Shown piece by piece: positions 1-7,935 of a stretch of DNA of 57,301 bases. Under the pieces are notes generated by a model, which saw only the letters and a program-made list of their open reading frames with translations, made no database searches and had not been told where the DNA came from. Position 1 is the stretch's first letter; every line of letters begins with the position of its first letter. This stretch comes from CAZSWS01 sp964610765 (GTDB taxonomy: Bacteria; Bacteroidota; Bacteroidia; Bacteroidales; Tannerellaceae). The stretch is from assembly GCA_964610765.1 (NCBI GenBank), contig CAZSWS010000009.1, positions 1-57,301 on the forward strand, given 5' to 3'. A program made the translations under genes and the position numbers.

Positions 1-90
1 CCGCATCGGAGTGCGGGATGACGGTCTAAGGAGTATTGGCGGTATGGACTGGGGAATTGCGGTTCCCACAATGACGGTCAGGGGGGGTGA
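1..90. repeat. Edge fragment with short hairpin and direct repeat
   Basis: Arms CCGCA (1-5) and TGCGG (12-16) can pair, and the 9-mer ATGACGGTC occurs twice, at 18-26 and 71-79. No ORF is apparent. It looks like the end of a dispersed palindromic intergenic repeat cut by the window edge, but its full extent cannot be seen. Confidence 0.3.
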
Positions 91-194
91 TTATTAACAA
101 TATATATGTATTATTAACAGATGTTTAGCAAGGAGAAAACTCCTTTTTAGTCGAAAAAATGATTTTCTCTGTTTTTTGACTGTTTTTTGAGCGT

Positions 195-264
195 TTTTAA
201 AAAGGCTATACCCTTTTTTATAAAAGTCTATAGCCTTTTTAGTAAGTCAATATAGTCTTTTTTG
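195..264 (-). repeat. Triple AT-rich repeat with CTATA cores (copy A)
   Basis: Three imperfect units of about 21-23 bp lie in tandem. On the minus strand each is an A-run, then a G(A/G)CTATA or GGGTATA core, then a T-rich arm, so each unit is close to palindromic. The same three units occur in the same order at 52059-52127. They could be protein-binding sites or fold as weak stems. Confidence 0.65.
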
Positions 265-315
265 AAAATGTCCCTATTGAATTTAGGGCAAAAAAGGCGG
301 TTTTTCGCCTAAATA

Positions 316-357
316 AACAAGGGCTGCAGCCACTCTGTAGTAGCTGCAGCCCTTGTT
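316..357 (-). terminator. Perfect 15-bp stem ending transcript A
   Basis: AACAAGGGCTGCAGC (316-330) pairs perfectly with 343-357 around a 12-nt loop. On the minus strand it is followed by TTTATTT, a modest U-tract. The equivalent hairpin in copy B has a much better U-tract. Confidence 0.55.
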
Positions 358-488
358 GGGACTGTGACGATTTCGCATTTTGCGAATCCTTATCGTCTAT
401 CAGGTTGATTCCATCTTAGGAAAAGAGAGCCATTCATCATCGGATGTGCATAGCCCGAATCAGTCGTGTCCGATGCCGACTCATTCGT

Positions 489-593
489 TTAGGCTATACT
501 TCCCGGCGGACTCTTAGCCACCACGCATGAGGCGGATAGCCTGTTCCCTATCCACTTCCTGTATGCCTTTTGTTGAATGACTTGATTATCCAT
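489..593 (-). CDS. Small ORF, 34 codons, unknown (copy A)
   Basis: An ATG 16 nt after the -7 box opens a 34-codon frame ending in TAA. The product is basic and begins MDNQVIQQKAYRKW. The ORF of copy B at 51714-51818 is also exactly 34 codons. Aligned without gaps the two share M1, Y11, I15, L19, P29, P30 and A34, with an aromatic residue at position 14 in both. That is 7 of 34, so similarity alone is weak; position, length and context are the stronger argument. No good ribosome binding site is visible. A second short arginine-rich frame (484-437) follows. It may be a real peptide or a chance ORF in a structured RNA. Confidence 0.3.
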   Translation of the reverse strand: MDNQVIQQKAYRKWIGNRLSASCVVAKSPPGSIA

Positions 594-609
594 GCCTGTT
601 TATTTTCTA

Positions 610-642
610 TAAAGGTACCGTTTTTTACTTATCGTTGTCAAG
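610..642 (-). promoter_or_regulatory. Promoter of small transcript A
   Basis: On the minus strand CTTG (642-639), a 21-bp spacer and TACCTTTA (617-610) match the Bacteroidetes TTTG/TAnnTTTG consensus at 7 of 8 bases in the -7 box. Transcription should start near 605. Copy B has CTTG, 20 bp and TATTTTTG. Similarity continues upstream to about position 675, including CGT(T)GTTAAA. Confidence 0.45.
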
Positions 643-725
643 AAATAGCGACCTTTTAACACGGAAATAAATAAGAAAGGGACTAGCTTCTTTTTCGTGT
701 CGTCTTTTTGAATACGTATTATTTG

Positions 726-733
726 TATTTTTG
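726..733 (+). promoter_or_regulatory. -7 box of the nucleotide-sugar operon
   Basis: TATTTTTG fits TAnnTTTG. A TTTG at 707-710 lies 15 bp upstream, shorter than the usual 19-21, so only the -7 element is convincing. The leader would be about 85 nt. The promoter is divergent from that of small transcript A. Confidence 0.4.
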
Positions 734-820
734 TATCTATAATGTACGCACTTCTTTTAAGTTTTGTGCTGCAAACATCATTTTAGGTATAGGCTCTATG
801 CTTAAAAACAAAAAAAACGA

Positions 821-1951
821 ATGAAAAAAGTTTTTGTAAGCGGATGCTATGATATGCTACATAGCGGGCATGTGGCCTTCTTTGAGGAGGCGGCAACGTA
901 TGGCGAACTTTATGTGGGCATTGGCTCTGATAGAACGGTCAATGAGCTGAAAGCTCGAAAGACAGTCTACTCCGAAAATGAGCGCCTATACATTGTTAAA
1001 GCATTGCGGGCAGTGAAAGATGCCTGGATAAATAGGGGTAGCGGTATGCTCGACTTTGAAGAAGAGCTGAGGCATTTGCAGCCGGATATCTTTTTTGTGA
1101 ATAGTGACGGGCATAGTCCGCTCAAAGAGAACTTGTGCAAACAGCTCGGTATTGAGTATGTTGTAAGTCAGCGCGTGCCCCATCAAAACTTACCCCCTCG
1201 ATCTACTACGGCACTCAGACAGGAGTGTGATATACCTTACCGTATTGAACTTGCCGGAGGATGGTTAGACCAGCCGTTTGTGAATCGGCTTTATCCCGGT
1301 GCTGTGCTGACTGCTTCGGTAGAGCCTGACTATGAATTTAATGACCGAAGTGGTATGTCAACCAGTTCTCGAAAAAAAGCCATCGAATTGTGGCAGGCGG
1401 GTGTGCCAACAGGAGATAAAGAACAATTGGCACGCATGCTGTTTTGTTATGAGAATCCTCCGGGAACAAAATATGTAAGTGGGTCACAAGATTCATTAGG
1501 CATCGTACTACCCGGGTTGAATCGTTTGTATTATGCAAACGATTTTTGGCCGGAAAAAATAGACTCAGTAACAGACCCGGCTGTGCTTTCATGGGTGGAA
1601 AGTCACCTGTGGTTAGTTCCGTTATTTCCCCGTCATGTTGATTATGACGTGTTGAGTGAGACGTATATCACGGCAGTTGAAGCAGAAAAGTTAAGCAAAG
1701 CAGCTGATAGATGTTGGGAAGCCATGCTGGCGGGTGATTTAGAAGCATGGGGACAAGCAACGATTGATACGTTTGATGCACAAATAGCGATGTTCCCTCG
1801 GATGGTTTCGCAAGAAATTTTAGCGACCTTAGCACCTTATCAGTCTGCCGTAAAAGGTTGGAAACTAACCGGGGCAGGAGGTGGCGGCTACTTGGTGATA
1901 TTGAACGATAAACCGGTAGAAAATGCAATTCAAATTCGCATCAGAAGGTAA
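821..1951 (+). CDS. Fused nucleotidyltransferase and GHMP kinase-like protein
   Basis: Residues 1-135 form a cytidylyltransferase-like domain with the HxGH signature (H14-S-G-H17) and an RSTT motif at 127-130. Residues 140-376 resemble a shortened GHMP kinase: RIELAGGWLD (141-150) matches the first GHMP motif, GMSTSS (178-183) the ATP loop, and LTGAGGGG (349-356) the third motif. A kinase plus a nucleotidyltransferase in one chain would turn a free sugar into a nucleotide-activated sugar, by analogy with HldE or Fkp. The substrate cannot be read from the sequence. It is the first gene of an operon with rmlA, fcl and gmd, which points to surface-glycan precursors. The GHMP half is shorter than usual and may be inactive or only sugar-binding. 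Confidence 0.7.
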   Translation: MKKVFVSGCYDMLHSGHVAFFEEAATYGELYVGIGSDRTVNELKARKTVYSENERLYIVKALRAVKDAWINRGSGMLDFEEELRHLQPDIFFVNSDGHSPLKENLCKQLGIEYVVSQRVPHQNLPPRSTTALRQECDIPYRIELAGGWLDQPFVNRLYPGAVLTASVEPDYEFNDRSGMSTSSRKKAIELWQAGVPTGDKEQLARMLFCYENPPGTKYVSGSQDSLGIVLPGLNRLYYANDFWPEKIDSVTDPAVLSWVESHLWLVPLFPRHVDYDVLSETYITAVEAEKLSKAADRCWEAMLAGDLEAWGQATIDTFDAQIAMFPRMVSQEILATLAPYQSAVKGWKLTGAGGGGYLVILNDKPVENAIQIRIRR

Positions 1952-2030
1952 AGAGCTACCTTTGTGTGTAAGTAGAAAATATTAGTAGAGCACAGCAAGT
2001 GTTTGACCTGAACGATAAATAAGAAAAAAT

Positions 2031-2915
2031 ATGAAAGGTATTGTATTAGCCGGTGGAACCGGAACGCGCTTATATCCGATAACCAAAGGAGTGTCGAAAC
2101 AGCTTTTGCCCATTTACGACAAACCGATGGTTTATTATCCCATATCAGTTTTGATGTTGGCAGGTATACAAGAAATTTTGATTATTTCGACTCCGGATGA
2201 TTTGCCCGGATTTAGACGGTTATTAGGTGATGGATCAGACTATGGTGTGCGATTTGAATATGCGGAGCAACCCTCGCCGGACGGATTGGCACAATCTTTT
2301 ATTATCGGTGAAGACTTTATCGGCGACGACTCGGTATGCCTGGTGTTAGGAGATAATATCTTTTATGGTCAGCGATTTACGGAAATGCTGCGAGGGGCTG
2401 TCAACAAAGTGGAAACGGAAAATAAAGCGACCATCTTTGGGTACTATGTGAACGATCCGGAGCGGTATGGCGTGGCTGCGTTTGACGAAGAAGGTAATGT
2501 GTTGAGTATTGAAGAGAAGCCGGCTAATCCTCAGTCAAACTATGCAGTTGTGGGGCTTTATTTTTATCCGAATGATGTGGTTCAGGTAGCCAAAAATATT
2601 CAGCCATCTGCTCGGGGCGAGTTAGAGATAACGAGTGTAAACCAGTGGTATATGAACGAAAAGAAGTTGAGATTGAGTTTGTTAGGGCGTGGTTTTGCCT
2701 GGTTGGATACGGGCACGCACGATTCGCTTTCGGAAGCATCTACCTTTGTTGAAGTGATTGAGAAACGTCAAGGTCAAAAAATAGCTTGTCTGGAAGAGAT
2801 AGCTTATTCAAGCGGATGGATAGGGGATGAAAGGATGCTTGAAATAGCTTCTACGATGAAGAACAATCCCTATGGAAACTATTTGCAGCGATTGGTTGAT
2901 GAATCTCGTAAGTAA
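2031..2915 (+). CDS. rmlA: Glucose-1-phosphate thymidylyltransferase
   Basis: This enzyme joins dTTP and glucose-1-phosphate to give dTDP-glucose, the first step towards dTDP-L-rhamnose and other dTDP-deoxysugars, in the cytoplasm. The N-terminus carries the nucleotide-binding GGTGTRL loop (8-14), followed by SKQLLP and the LVLGDNIFYG segment typical of RmlA. The length of 294 residues is normal. It follows the fusion gene by 79 nt and precedes fcl by 9 nt. rmlB, rmlC and rmlD are not in the window, so the dTDP branch must be completed elsewhere. Confidence 0.95.
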   Translation: MKGIVLAGGTGTRLYPITKGVSKQLLPIYDKPMVYYPISVLMLAGIQEILIISTPDDLPGFRRLLGDGSDYGVRFEYAEQPSPDGLAQSFIIGEDFIGDDSVCLVLGDNIFYGQRFTEMLRGAVNKVETENKATIFGYYVNDPERYGVAAFDEEGNVLSIEEKPANPQSNYAVVGLYFYPNDVVQVAKNIQPSARGELEITSVNQWYMNEKKLRLSLLGRGFAWLDTGTHDSLSEASTFVEVIEKRQGQKIACLEEIAYSSGWIGDERMLEIASTMKNNPYGNYLQRLVDESRK

Positions 2916-2924
2916 TCGGGATGT

Positions 2925-3995
2925 ATGCATAAAAACAGCAAAATATATGTAGCCGGACATGGCGGGCTGGTAGGTAGTGCAATAGTCAAGTCGTTGCAAG
3001 AAAAAGGCTATCAGCATATTCTGGGTCGCACGCGGCGGGAATTGGATTTGACTTCGCAGCAAGCGGTGAATGATTTTTTCAGTCGTGAGCAGCCTGAATA
3101 TGTATTTCTGGCAGCAGCACGGGTGGGTGGAATAGGGGCTAACGCCACGTACCGGGCAGACTTTATCTATGAAAACCTGATGATTGCCTCGAACGTTATA
3201 CAAGCAGCTTATCAAAACAAGGTGAAGAAATTACTTTTTTTAGGTAGTACGTGTATCTATCCGAAAGAAGCTTCGCAGCCTATTAAGGAAAATTCGTTGC
3301 TGACGGGACCGTTAGAATATACCAACGAACCTTATGCCATCGCAAAAATAGCTGGTATGAAATTGTGTGAAAGCTATAACCTGCAGTACGGAACAAATTT
3401 CCTGTCGGTTATGCCAACCAATTTATATGGACCGCGTGATAATTTTGATTTAGCGACATCGCATGTGTTGCCGGCAATGCTTCGAAAAATATATTTAGCT
3501 AAATGTTTGTATGAAGGAGATGAAGCGGCTATACGGGCGGATTTGAATAAACGACCGTTGAAAAAAACAGCTGGTACAGCTACGTTTGATACTATTCAGC
3601 AAACTTTGGCTGATTATGGCATTCAAAAGACTTCAATCTCGTTGTGGGGAACCGGAAAACCGCTTCGGGAATTTATGTGGAGTGAAGATATGGCAGATGG
3701 CTGTGTATTTGTTATGGAACAAGTTGATTTTGAGGATGTAAAACCACTTGGGGGAGAAGTTCGAAATACACATATCAACCTGGGAACAGGCAAAGAGCAC
3801 TCCATCGCTGCGGTGGCTTCGGCTATCGCTGCGAAAATCAACTATCGGGGACAGATTACCTTTGACAACTCCAAGCCTGATGGCACCATGCGTAAACTGA
3901 CAGACGTATCGAAGATACATGCATTGGGATGGAAACACCAAATAGATTTAGAAGTAGGATTGGATATATTCTATACGTGGTATTTGAACCATTAA
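2925..3995 (+). CDS. fcl: GDP-L-fucose synthase
   Basis: An NADPH-dependent epimerase/reductase that turns GDP-4-keto-6-deoxymannose, the Gmd product, into GDP-L-fucose. It is an extended SDR with the dinucleotide loop GHGGLVGS (11-18) and catalytic S108, Y137 and K141 (YxxxK); C110 fits the conserved active-site cysteine. At 356 residues it is about 35 longer than the E. coli enzyme. The extra stretch lies around residues 195-235, as I recall for Bacteroidetes Fcl proteins. It sits directly before gmd, so the two-step pathway is encoded in reverse reaction order. Confidence 0.93.
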   Translation: MHKNSKIYVAGHGGLVGSAIVKSLQEKGYQHILGRTRRELDLTSQQAVNDFFSREQPEYVFLAAARVGGIGANATYRADFIYENLMIASNVIQAAYQNKVKKLLFLGSTCIYPKEASQPIKENSLLTGPLEYTNEPYAIAKIAGMKLCESYNLQYGTNFLSVMPTNLYGPRDNFDLATSHVLPAMLRKIYLAKCLYEGDEAAIRADLNKRPLKKTAGTATFDTIQQTLADYGIQKTSISLWGTGKPLREFMWSEDMADGCVFVMEQVDFEDVKPLGGEVRNTHINLGTGKEHSIAAVASAIAAKINYRGQITFDNSKPDGTMRKLTDVSKIHALGWKHQIDLEVGLDIFYTWYLNH

Positions 3996-4023
3996 CTCAA
4001 CCCGTTTTTAACCAGATGAACAA

Positions 4024-5184
4024 ATGATTATGAAACAAAAAACAGCACTTATAACCGGTGTGACCGGACAAGATGGGGCCTATCTGGCAGAGTATCTTTT
4101 AGAGAAAGGATATATCGTGCATGGTATTAAAAGGAGATCTTCGATGTTTAATACCGCCCGTATAGACCATCTATATCAAGACCCGCATGTGGAAAACCGC
4201 AACCTTATTTTGCATTATGGCGACATGACAGACAGTTTGAACCTGGTGCGCATCATTGGAGAAGTTTTGCCGGACGAAATTTATAACCTGGCTGCGATGA
4301 GTCATGTGAAAGTGAGTTTTGACACGCCTGAATATACGGCCAATGTAGATGCGTTGGGAATATTGCGGATATTAGAGGCTGTACGTTTGTTGAATCTGCA
4401 AGACAAAACAAGAATTTATCAAGCATCAACCTCTGAGCTGTATGGCTTGGTGCAGGAAGTTCCGCAAACAGAACAAACACCTTTTTACCCACGGAGTCCT
4501 TATGCGGTAGCTAAGCTTTATGGCTATTGGATTATCGTAAACTACCGTGAAGCCTACGGAATGCATGCTTCTAACGGCATCTTGTTCAACCATGAATCAC
4601 CGCTGAGAGGGGAAACTTTCGTGACACGTAAAATAACAAGAGCCGTAGCACGAATTGCATTAGGGCTTCAAGATAAGGTCTATATGGGTAACTTGTCTGC
4701 ACAGCGAGATTGGGGGCATGCCAAAGACTATGTGCGGGCGATGCACCTGATTTTGCAACAAGATGAACCGTCTGACTATGTGATAGCTACCGGAATAGCT
4801 ACGACTATTCGCGAGTTTATTCGTCTGGCCTTTGGAAAAGTGGGGATGGAAATAGCCTTCGAAGGCGAGGGAGTAGATGAAGTGGGTCGATTAGCCGGAC
4901 TTGACGAAGTAATCTTTGCAGAAAAAGTAGGAGAGAAATACCTGACGAATATTAAAAAGAGCCTGAAGGAAGCGTTGGTTGCTGTTGACCCCCGATACTT
5001 CAGACCTACTGAAGTCGACCTGCTTTTAGGTGATGCCTCGAAAGCGAAAAAGATGTTGGGGTGGGAGCCTGAATATCAGCTGGATGATTTGCTGAATGAT
5101 ATGGTTTATTCAGATATTGAATTGATGATAAAAGAATCCTACTTGCAGCAGGGAGGATATGATATCTTGAACACCTATGAGTGA
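4024..5184 (+). CDS. gmd: GDP-mannose 4,6-dehydratase
   Basis: Catalyses GDP-mannose to GDP-4-keto-6-deoxymannose, the substrate of the preceding Fcl. The Rossmann loop GVTGQDGAYL occupies residues 12-21, STSE lies at 135-138, and Y160/K164 form the YxxxK pair. The protein has 386 residues, slightly longer than the usual 345-375, with an insertion around residues 280-320. Two in-frame ATGs (4024 and 4030) are possible starts. It is the last gene of the operon; no convincing terminator is seen in the 198 bp that follow. Confidence 0.94.
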   Translation: MIMKQKTALITGVTGQDGAYLAEYLLEKGYIVHGIKRRSSMFNTARIDHLYQDPHVENRNLILHYGDMTDSLNLVRIIGEVLPDEIYNLAAMSHVKVSFDTPEYTANVDALGILRILEAVRLLNLQDKTRIYQASTSELYGLVQEVPQTEQTPFYPRSPYAVAKLYGYWIIVNYREAYGMHASNGILFNHESPLRGETFVTRKITRAVARIALGLQDKVYMGNLSAQRDWGHAKDYVRAMHLILQQDEPSDYVIATGIATTIREFIRLAFGKVGMEIAFEGEGVDEVGRLAGLDEVIFAEKVGEKYLTNIKKSLKEALVAVDPRYFRPTEVDLLLGDASKAKKMLGWEPEYQLDDLLNDMVYSDIELMIKESYLQQGGYDILNTYE

Positions 5185-5343
5185 AAGTTAGCACCAACGG
5201 TAAATAGATATTTGCATTTAAAAAAACTTAAATCTGACTGACTGCATCTGCGAATACTTGAATGGACTATGTAGCTATCTTACTGATAGATGCTGTAAGT
5301 TTGGTTGTATAGAATGCATATTTAAGAAAAAGCTTCTAAATAT

Positions 5344-5378
5344 TTTGGATTAGGACTTGCACATTTTTAGTATCTTTG
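5344..5378 (+). promoter_or_regulatory. Promoter of ruvX, close to its start codon
   Basis: TATCTTTG (5371-5378) is a perfect -7 box, with TTTG at 5344-5347 (spacer 23, somewhat wide). The ATG at 5383 follows the -7 box by only 4 nt, so transcription would begin at or beside the start codon. Confidence 0.5.
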
Positions 5379-5382
5379 CGCA

Positions 5383-5808
5383 ATGGGAAGGATTTTAGCA
5401 ATAGACTATGGCGAAAGACGTACTGGCCTGGCTGCTACCGATACATTACAGTTGATAGCAAATGGGCTAACAACCGTACCCGGTAACGAAGTGATTCGCT
5501 TTTTGACCGAGTATGTTTCGAAAGAACCGGTTGAAATGTTTGTAGTAGGATATCCGAAACAGATGAATAATCAACCCTCTGAGAATATGAGTAAGATTGT
5601 ACCTTTTGTCGAGCGATTGAAAAAAGCTTTTCCAAACATTCCTGTAGAATATTATGATGAACGTTTTACTTCTGTAATAGCCAAACAAACCATATTGGCA
5701 GCCGGAGTTAAAAAGAAAAAACGCAGAGAGAAAGCATTGACCGATGAGGTCAGCGCGGTGATTATTTTACAGTCATATTTAGAAAGTAAACGAAATTTAT
5801 CCGTATGA
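5383..5808 (+). CDS. ruvX: Putative pre-16S rRNA nuclease YqgF/RuvX
   Basis: A 141-residue RNase H-fold protein of the YqgF family, implicated in 16S rRNA 5'-end maturation. The first strand AIDYGERRTG has the catalytic aspartate D8. FVVGYP, the YYDERFTS segment and a C-terminal DEVSA aspartate follow, as in the family. Length is typical. Its stop overlaps the start of def (ATGA), so the two are probably translationally coupled. The start is set by the very close promoter; no in-frame ATG lies between the -7 box and 5383. Confidence 0.9.
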   Translation: MGRILAIDYGERRTGLAATDTLQLIANGLTTVPGNEVIRFLTEYVSKEPVEMFVVGYPKQMNNQPSENMSKIVPFVERLKKAFPNIPVEYYDERFTSVIAKQTILAAGVKKKKRREKALTDEVSAVIILQSYLESKRNLSV

Positions 5809-6362
5809 TTTTACCTATCTACCTCTATGGGCATCCTGTGTTACGCGAACCCGCAAAGCCCATAAATAAAGATTATCCAGAACTGAAAAAATTGGTGGCA
5901 GACATGTTTGAAACCATGTATAATGCCGATGGAATAGGTTTGGCCGCCCCTCAGGTGGGGCTATCTATCCAGCTTTTAGTGATAGACTTAAGTCCTTTAG
6001 CAGAAGACTTTCCGGAATTTAAAGACCTGAAAAAGGTAATGATAAATCCGGAATTTTTGTTTAAATGCGAAGAGGAAATATCTATGGAAGAAGGCTGTTT
6101 GAGCTTTCCCGGATTGCATGAGAAAGTCTCTCGCCCTGAAAAAATAACCGTCGCTTATTATGATGAAGATTTTAATCGGCATGAGGAAACATATGAAGGC
6201 TATCTGGCAAGAGTGATACAGCATGAATGCGAGCACTTGGCTGGTCATGTCTTTATAGATAATATATCTCCAATAAGGAAGCAGTTGAATAAGAGTAAAT
6301 TAAACAATATTATTAAAGGTAAGGCTTCTTGTTCATACCGAACAAAAGTCATTAAAAAGTAG
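5805..6362 (+). CDS. def: Peptide deformylase
   Basis: Removes the formyl group from nascent N-terminal methionine. All three family motifs are present: GIGLAAPQVG (43-52), EGCLS (96-100, metal ligand C98) and HECEH (140-144), which supplies two histidine ligands and the catalytic glutamate. The length of 185 is typical of type I enzymes. It overlaps ruvX by 4 nt and is followed 13 nt later by the carboxyltransferase gene, so ruvX, def and the two biotin-enzyme genes may share a transcript. Confidence 0.96.
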   Translation: MILPIYLYGHPVLREPAKPINKDYPELKKLVADMFETMYNADGIGLAAPQVGLSIQLLVIDLSPLAEDFPEFKDLKKVMINPEFLFKCEEEISMEEGCLSFPGLHEKVSRPEKITVAYYDEDFNRHEETYEGYLARVIQHECEHLAGHVFIDNISPIRKQLNKSKLNNIIKGKASCSYRTKVIKK

Positions 6363-6375
6363 AAACCGAATTGTT

Positions 6376-7923
6376 ATGAGTGATTTAAAACAAGCTATCC
6401 AAACGCTTCAGGAAAAGAAGCAGTTGGCACAGTTAGGAGGAGGCGAAAAAGCAATCGAGAAACAAAAGAATGCAGGTAAAATGACTGCAAGAGAGCGTAT
6501 TGCTGCCATATTAGATGAAGGCTCTTTTATAGAAACCGACTTGTTTATAAAACATGCCGGACGTGATTTTGGCATGGAGAAGAAAGAACTTCCCGCTGAT
6601 GGCGTGGTGACCGGTACAGGTTCTGTAAATGGTGCACCCGTATGTATCTATGCACAGGATTTTACCGTATCAGGTGGCTCACTGGGCTTACAACATGCTA
6701 GAAAAATCACCAAAGTGATGGATTTGGCCTTGAAGATGAAGTGTCCGGTGATTGGTATCAATGACTCGGGAGGAGCGCGTATCCAAGAAGGAGTAGGTGC
6801 TTTAGCCGGTTATGGCGAAATTTTCTATAGAAACACAATTGCTTCAGGCGTTATACCTCAAATCTCATTGATATTGGGTCCTTGTGCCGGTGGAGCTGTT
6901 TATTCGCCTGCATTGACGGACTTTGTCTTTGTGGTTGAAAATATCTCTAAGATGTTTATTACCGGTCCGAATGTAATTAAGACGGTGTTAGGCGAGGATA
7001 TCTCTATGGAAGATTTGGGAGGAGCTAAAGTACATGCTGAAATCACCGGTAATGCGCATTTCTATGCACTCAATGAAATGGAATGCTTTGAACAGGTGAA
7101 AAGCTTACTGAGCTTTATCCCGGGTAGCAATGAATATAAACCGGAGTCAGTAAATGCATTAGAGCCAGAAACAACCTATAATCTGGAAGAAATAGTTCCT
7201 TCAGACCCTACACGCCCCTATGATGTGCGTAACGTTATACGAGCGATTGTAGATGGTTCGGACTTTTTTGAAATTCAAGAGCTGTGGGCGGCTAATATTG
7301 TTATTGGATTTGGACGCATCAATGGCGAGTCAGTAGGGTTTGTAGCTAATCAACCTATGGTGCTAGCCGGTGTTTTAGATTGCGACAGTGCAGATAAAGC
7401 GGCTCGTTTTATTCGTTTCTGCGATTCATTCAATATCCCCATTGTAACATTGGAAGATATGCCGGGTTATTTGCCGGGCGTTGATCAAGAGCATGCCGGT
7501 GTGATTCGTCACGGTGCGAAAGTATTGTATGCGTATTCAGAAGCTACTGTTCCCAAAATTACGGTTATCCTGCGTAAAGCGTATGGAGGTGGATATATAG
7601 CCATGAACTCTCGCCACTTAGGTGCAGACTTTATGTTTGCATGGCCTACCGCTGAAATTGCTGTAATGGGTCCGGAAGGGGCGGCTAACATCATTTTCCG
7701 TAAAGAAATAGCTGAAGCGGAAGATCAAGAAGCTATGCGCAAAGAAAAAGTAAAAGAATATATCGAGAAGTTTGCTAACCCGTATGTGGCTGCCGGAATG
7801 GGCTTTGTGGATGCGGTTATCGAGCCTAAAGAAACTCGTGAAATGCTGATTAATGCCTTGCAGTTTTGTGAAAACAAAGATGAGAGCAGACCGGCTAAAA
7901 AACATGGCTTACCTCCATTTTAA
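6376..7923 (+). CDS. mmdA: Methylmalonyl-CoA decarboxylase alpha / propionyl-CoA carboxylase beta
   Basis: A 515-residue carboxyltransferase moving CO2 between methylmalonyl-/propionyl-CoA and biotin. It carries the N-terminal TARERI segment, NDSGGARIQEGV and GPCAGGAVYSPAL of the first crotonase half, and GYLPGVDQEHAGVIRHGAK with RKAYGGGYIAMNSR of the second. In Bacteroidales this activity lets the succinate pathway release propionate. The next gene encodes a biotin carrier, but neither the membrane subunit MmdB nor a biotin carboxylase is present here. Decarboxylase and carboxylase roles cannot be separated from sequence alone. Confidence 0.9.
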   Translation: MSDLKQAIQTLQEKKQLAQLGGGEKAIEKQKNAGKMTARERIAAILDEGSFIETDLFIKHAGRDFGMEKKELPADGVVTGTGSVNGAPVCIYAQDFTVSGGSLGLQHARKITKVMDLALKMKCPVIGINDSGGARIQEGVGALAGYGEIFYRNTIASGVIPQISLILGPCAGGAVYSPALTDFVFVVENISKMFITGPNVIKTVLGEDISMEDLGGAKVHAEITGNAHFYALNEMECFEQVKSLLSFIPGSNEYKPESVNALEPETTYNLEEIVPSDPTRPYDVRNVIRAIVDGSDFFEIQELWAANIVIGFGRINGESVGFVANQPMVLAGVLDCDSADKAARFIRFCDSFNIPIVTLEDMPGYLPGVDQEHAGVIRHGAKVLYAYSEATVPKITVILRKAYGGGYIAMNSRHLGADFMFAWPTAEIAVMGPEGAANIIFRKEIAEAEDQEAMRKEKVKEYIEKFANPYVAAGMGFVDAVIEPKETREMLINALQFCENKDESRPAKKHGLPPF

Positions 7924-7935
7924 TTCTTGGATGCA

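Larger units (their letters stand above)
110..357 (-). repeat. Conserved 3' block of dispersed element, copy A
   Basis: Read on the minus strand, this 248-bp block matches 51966-52213 on the plus strand. Both start with a long hairpin. Next come a short GC-arm stretch, a shared CCTAAATTCAATA and TCAAAAAAGACTATATTGAC, three AT-rich repeats, a GAAAATCA and finally CTGTTAATAAT. By eye the central 90 or so bases differ at only about a dozen positions. The two copies have nearly the same length and opposite orientation. No protein is encoded. The function is unknown. Confidence 0.75.
316..605 (-). ncRNA. Putative small transcript, copy A
   Basis: A minus-strand promoter (610-642) and a terminator-like hairpin (316-357) bound a transcript of about 290 nt. 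It contains a 34-codon ORF (489-593) and much potential structure. One hairpin pairs 366-371 with 392-397 (GACGAT/ATCGTC) and, inside it, 372-376 with 382-386 (TTCGC/GCGAA). The stretch near 489-560 also has several GC-rich complementary arms. Copy B (51701-52007) has the same order of parts. I do not recognise tmRNA, RNase P RNA, SRP RNA or a known riboswitch. It could be a regulatory RNA, a small-peptide mRNA, or both. Confidence 0.45.

Noticed and set aside
361..600. tmRNA, RNase P RNA, SRP RNA or group II intron
   Set aside because: None of their conserved motifs is recognisable; kept only as an unknown structured transcript.
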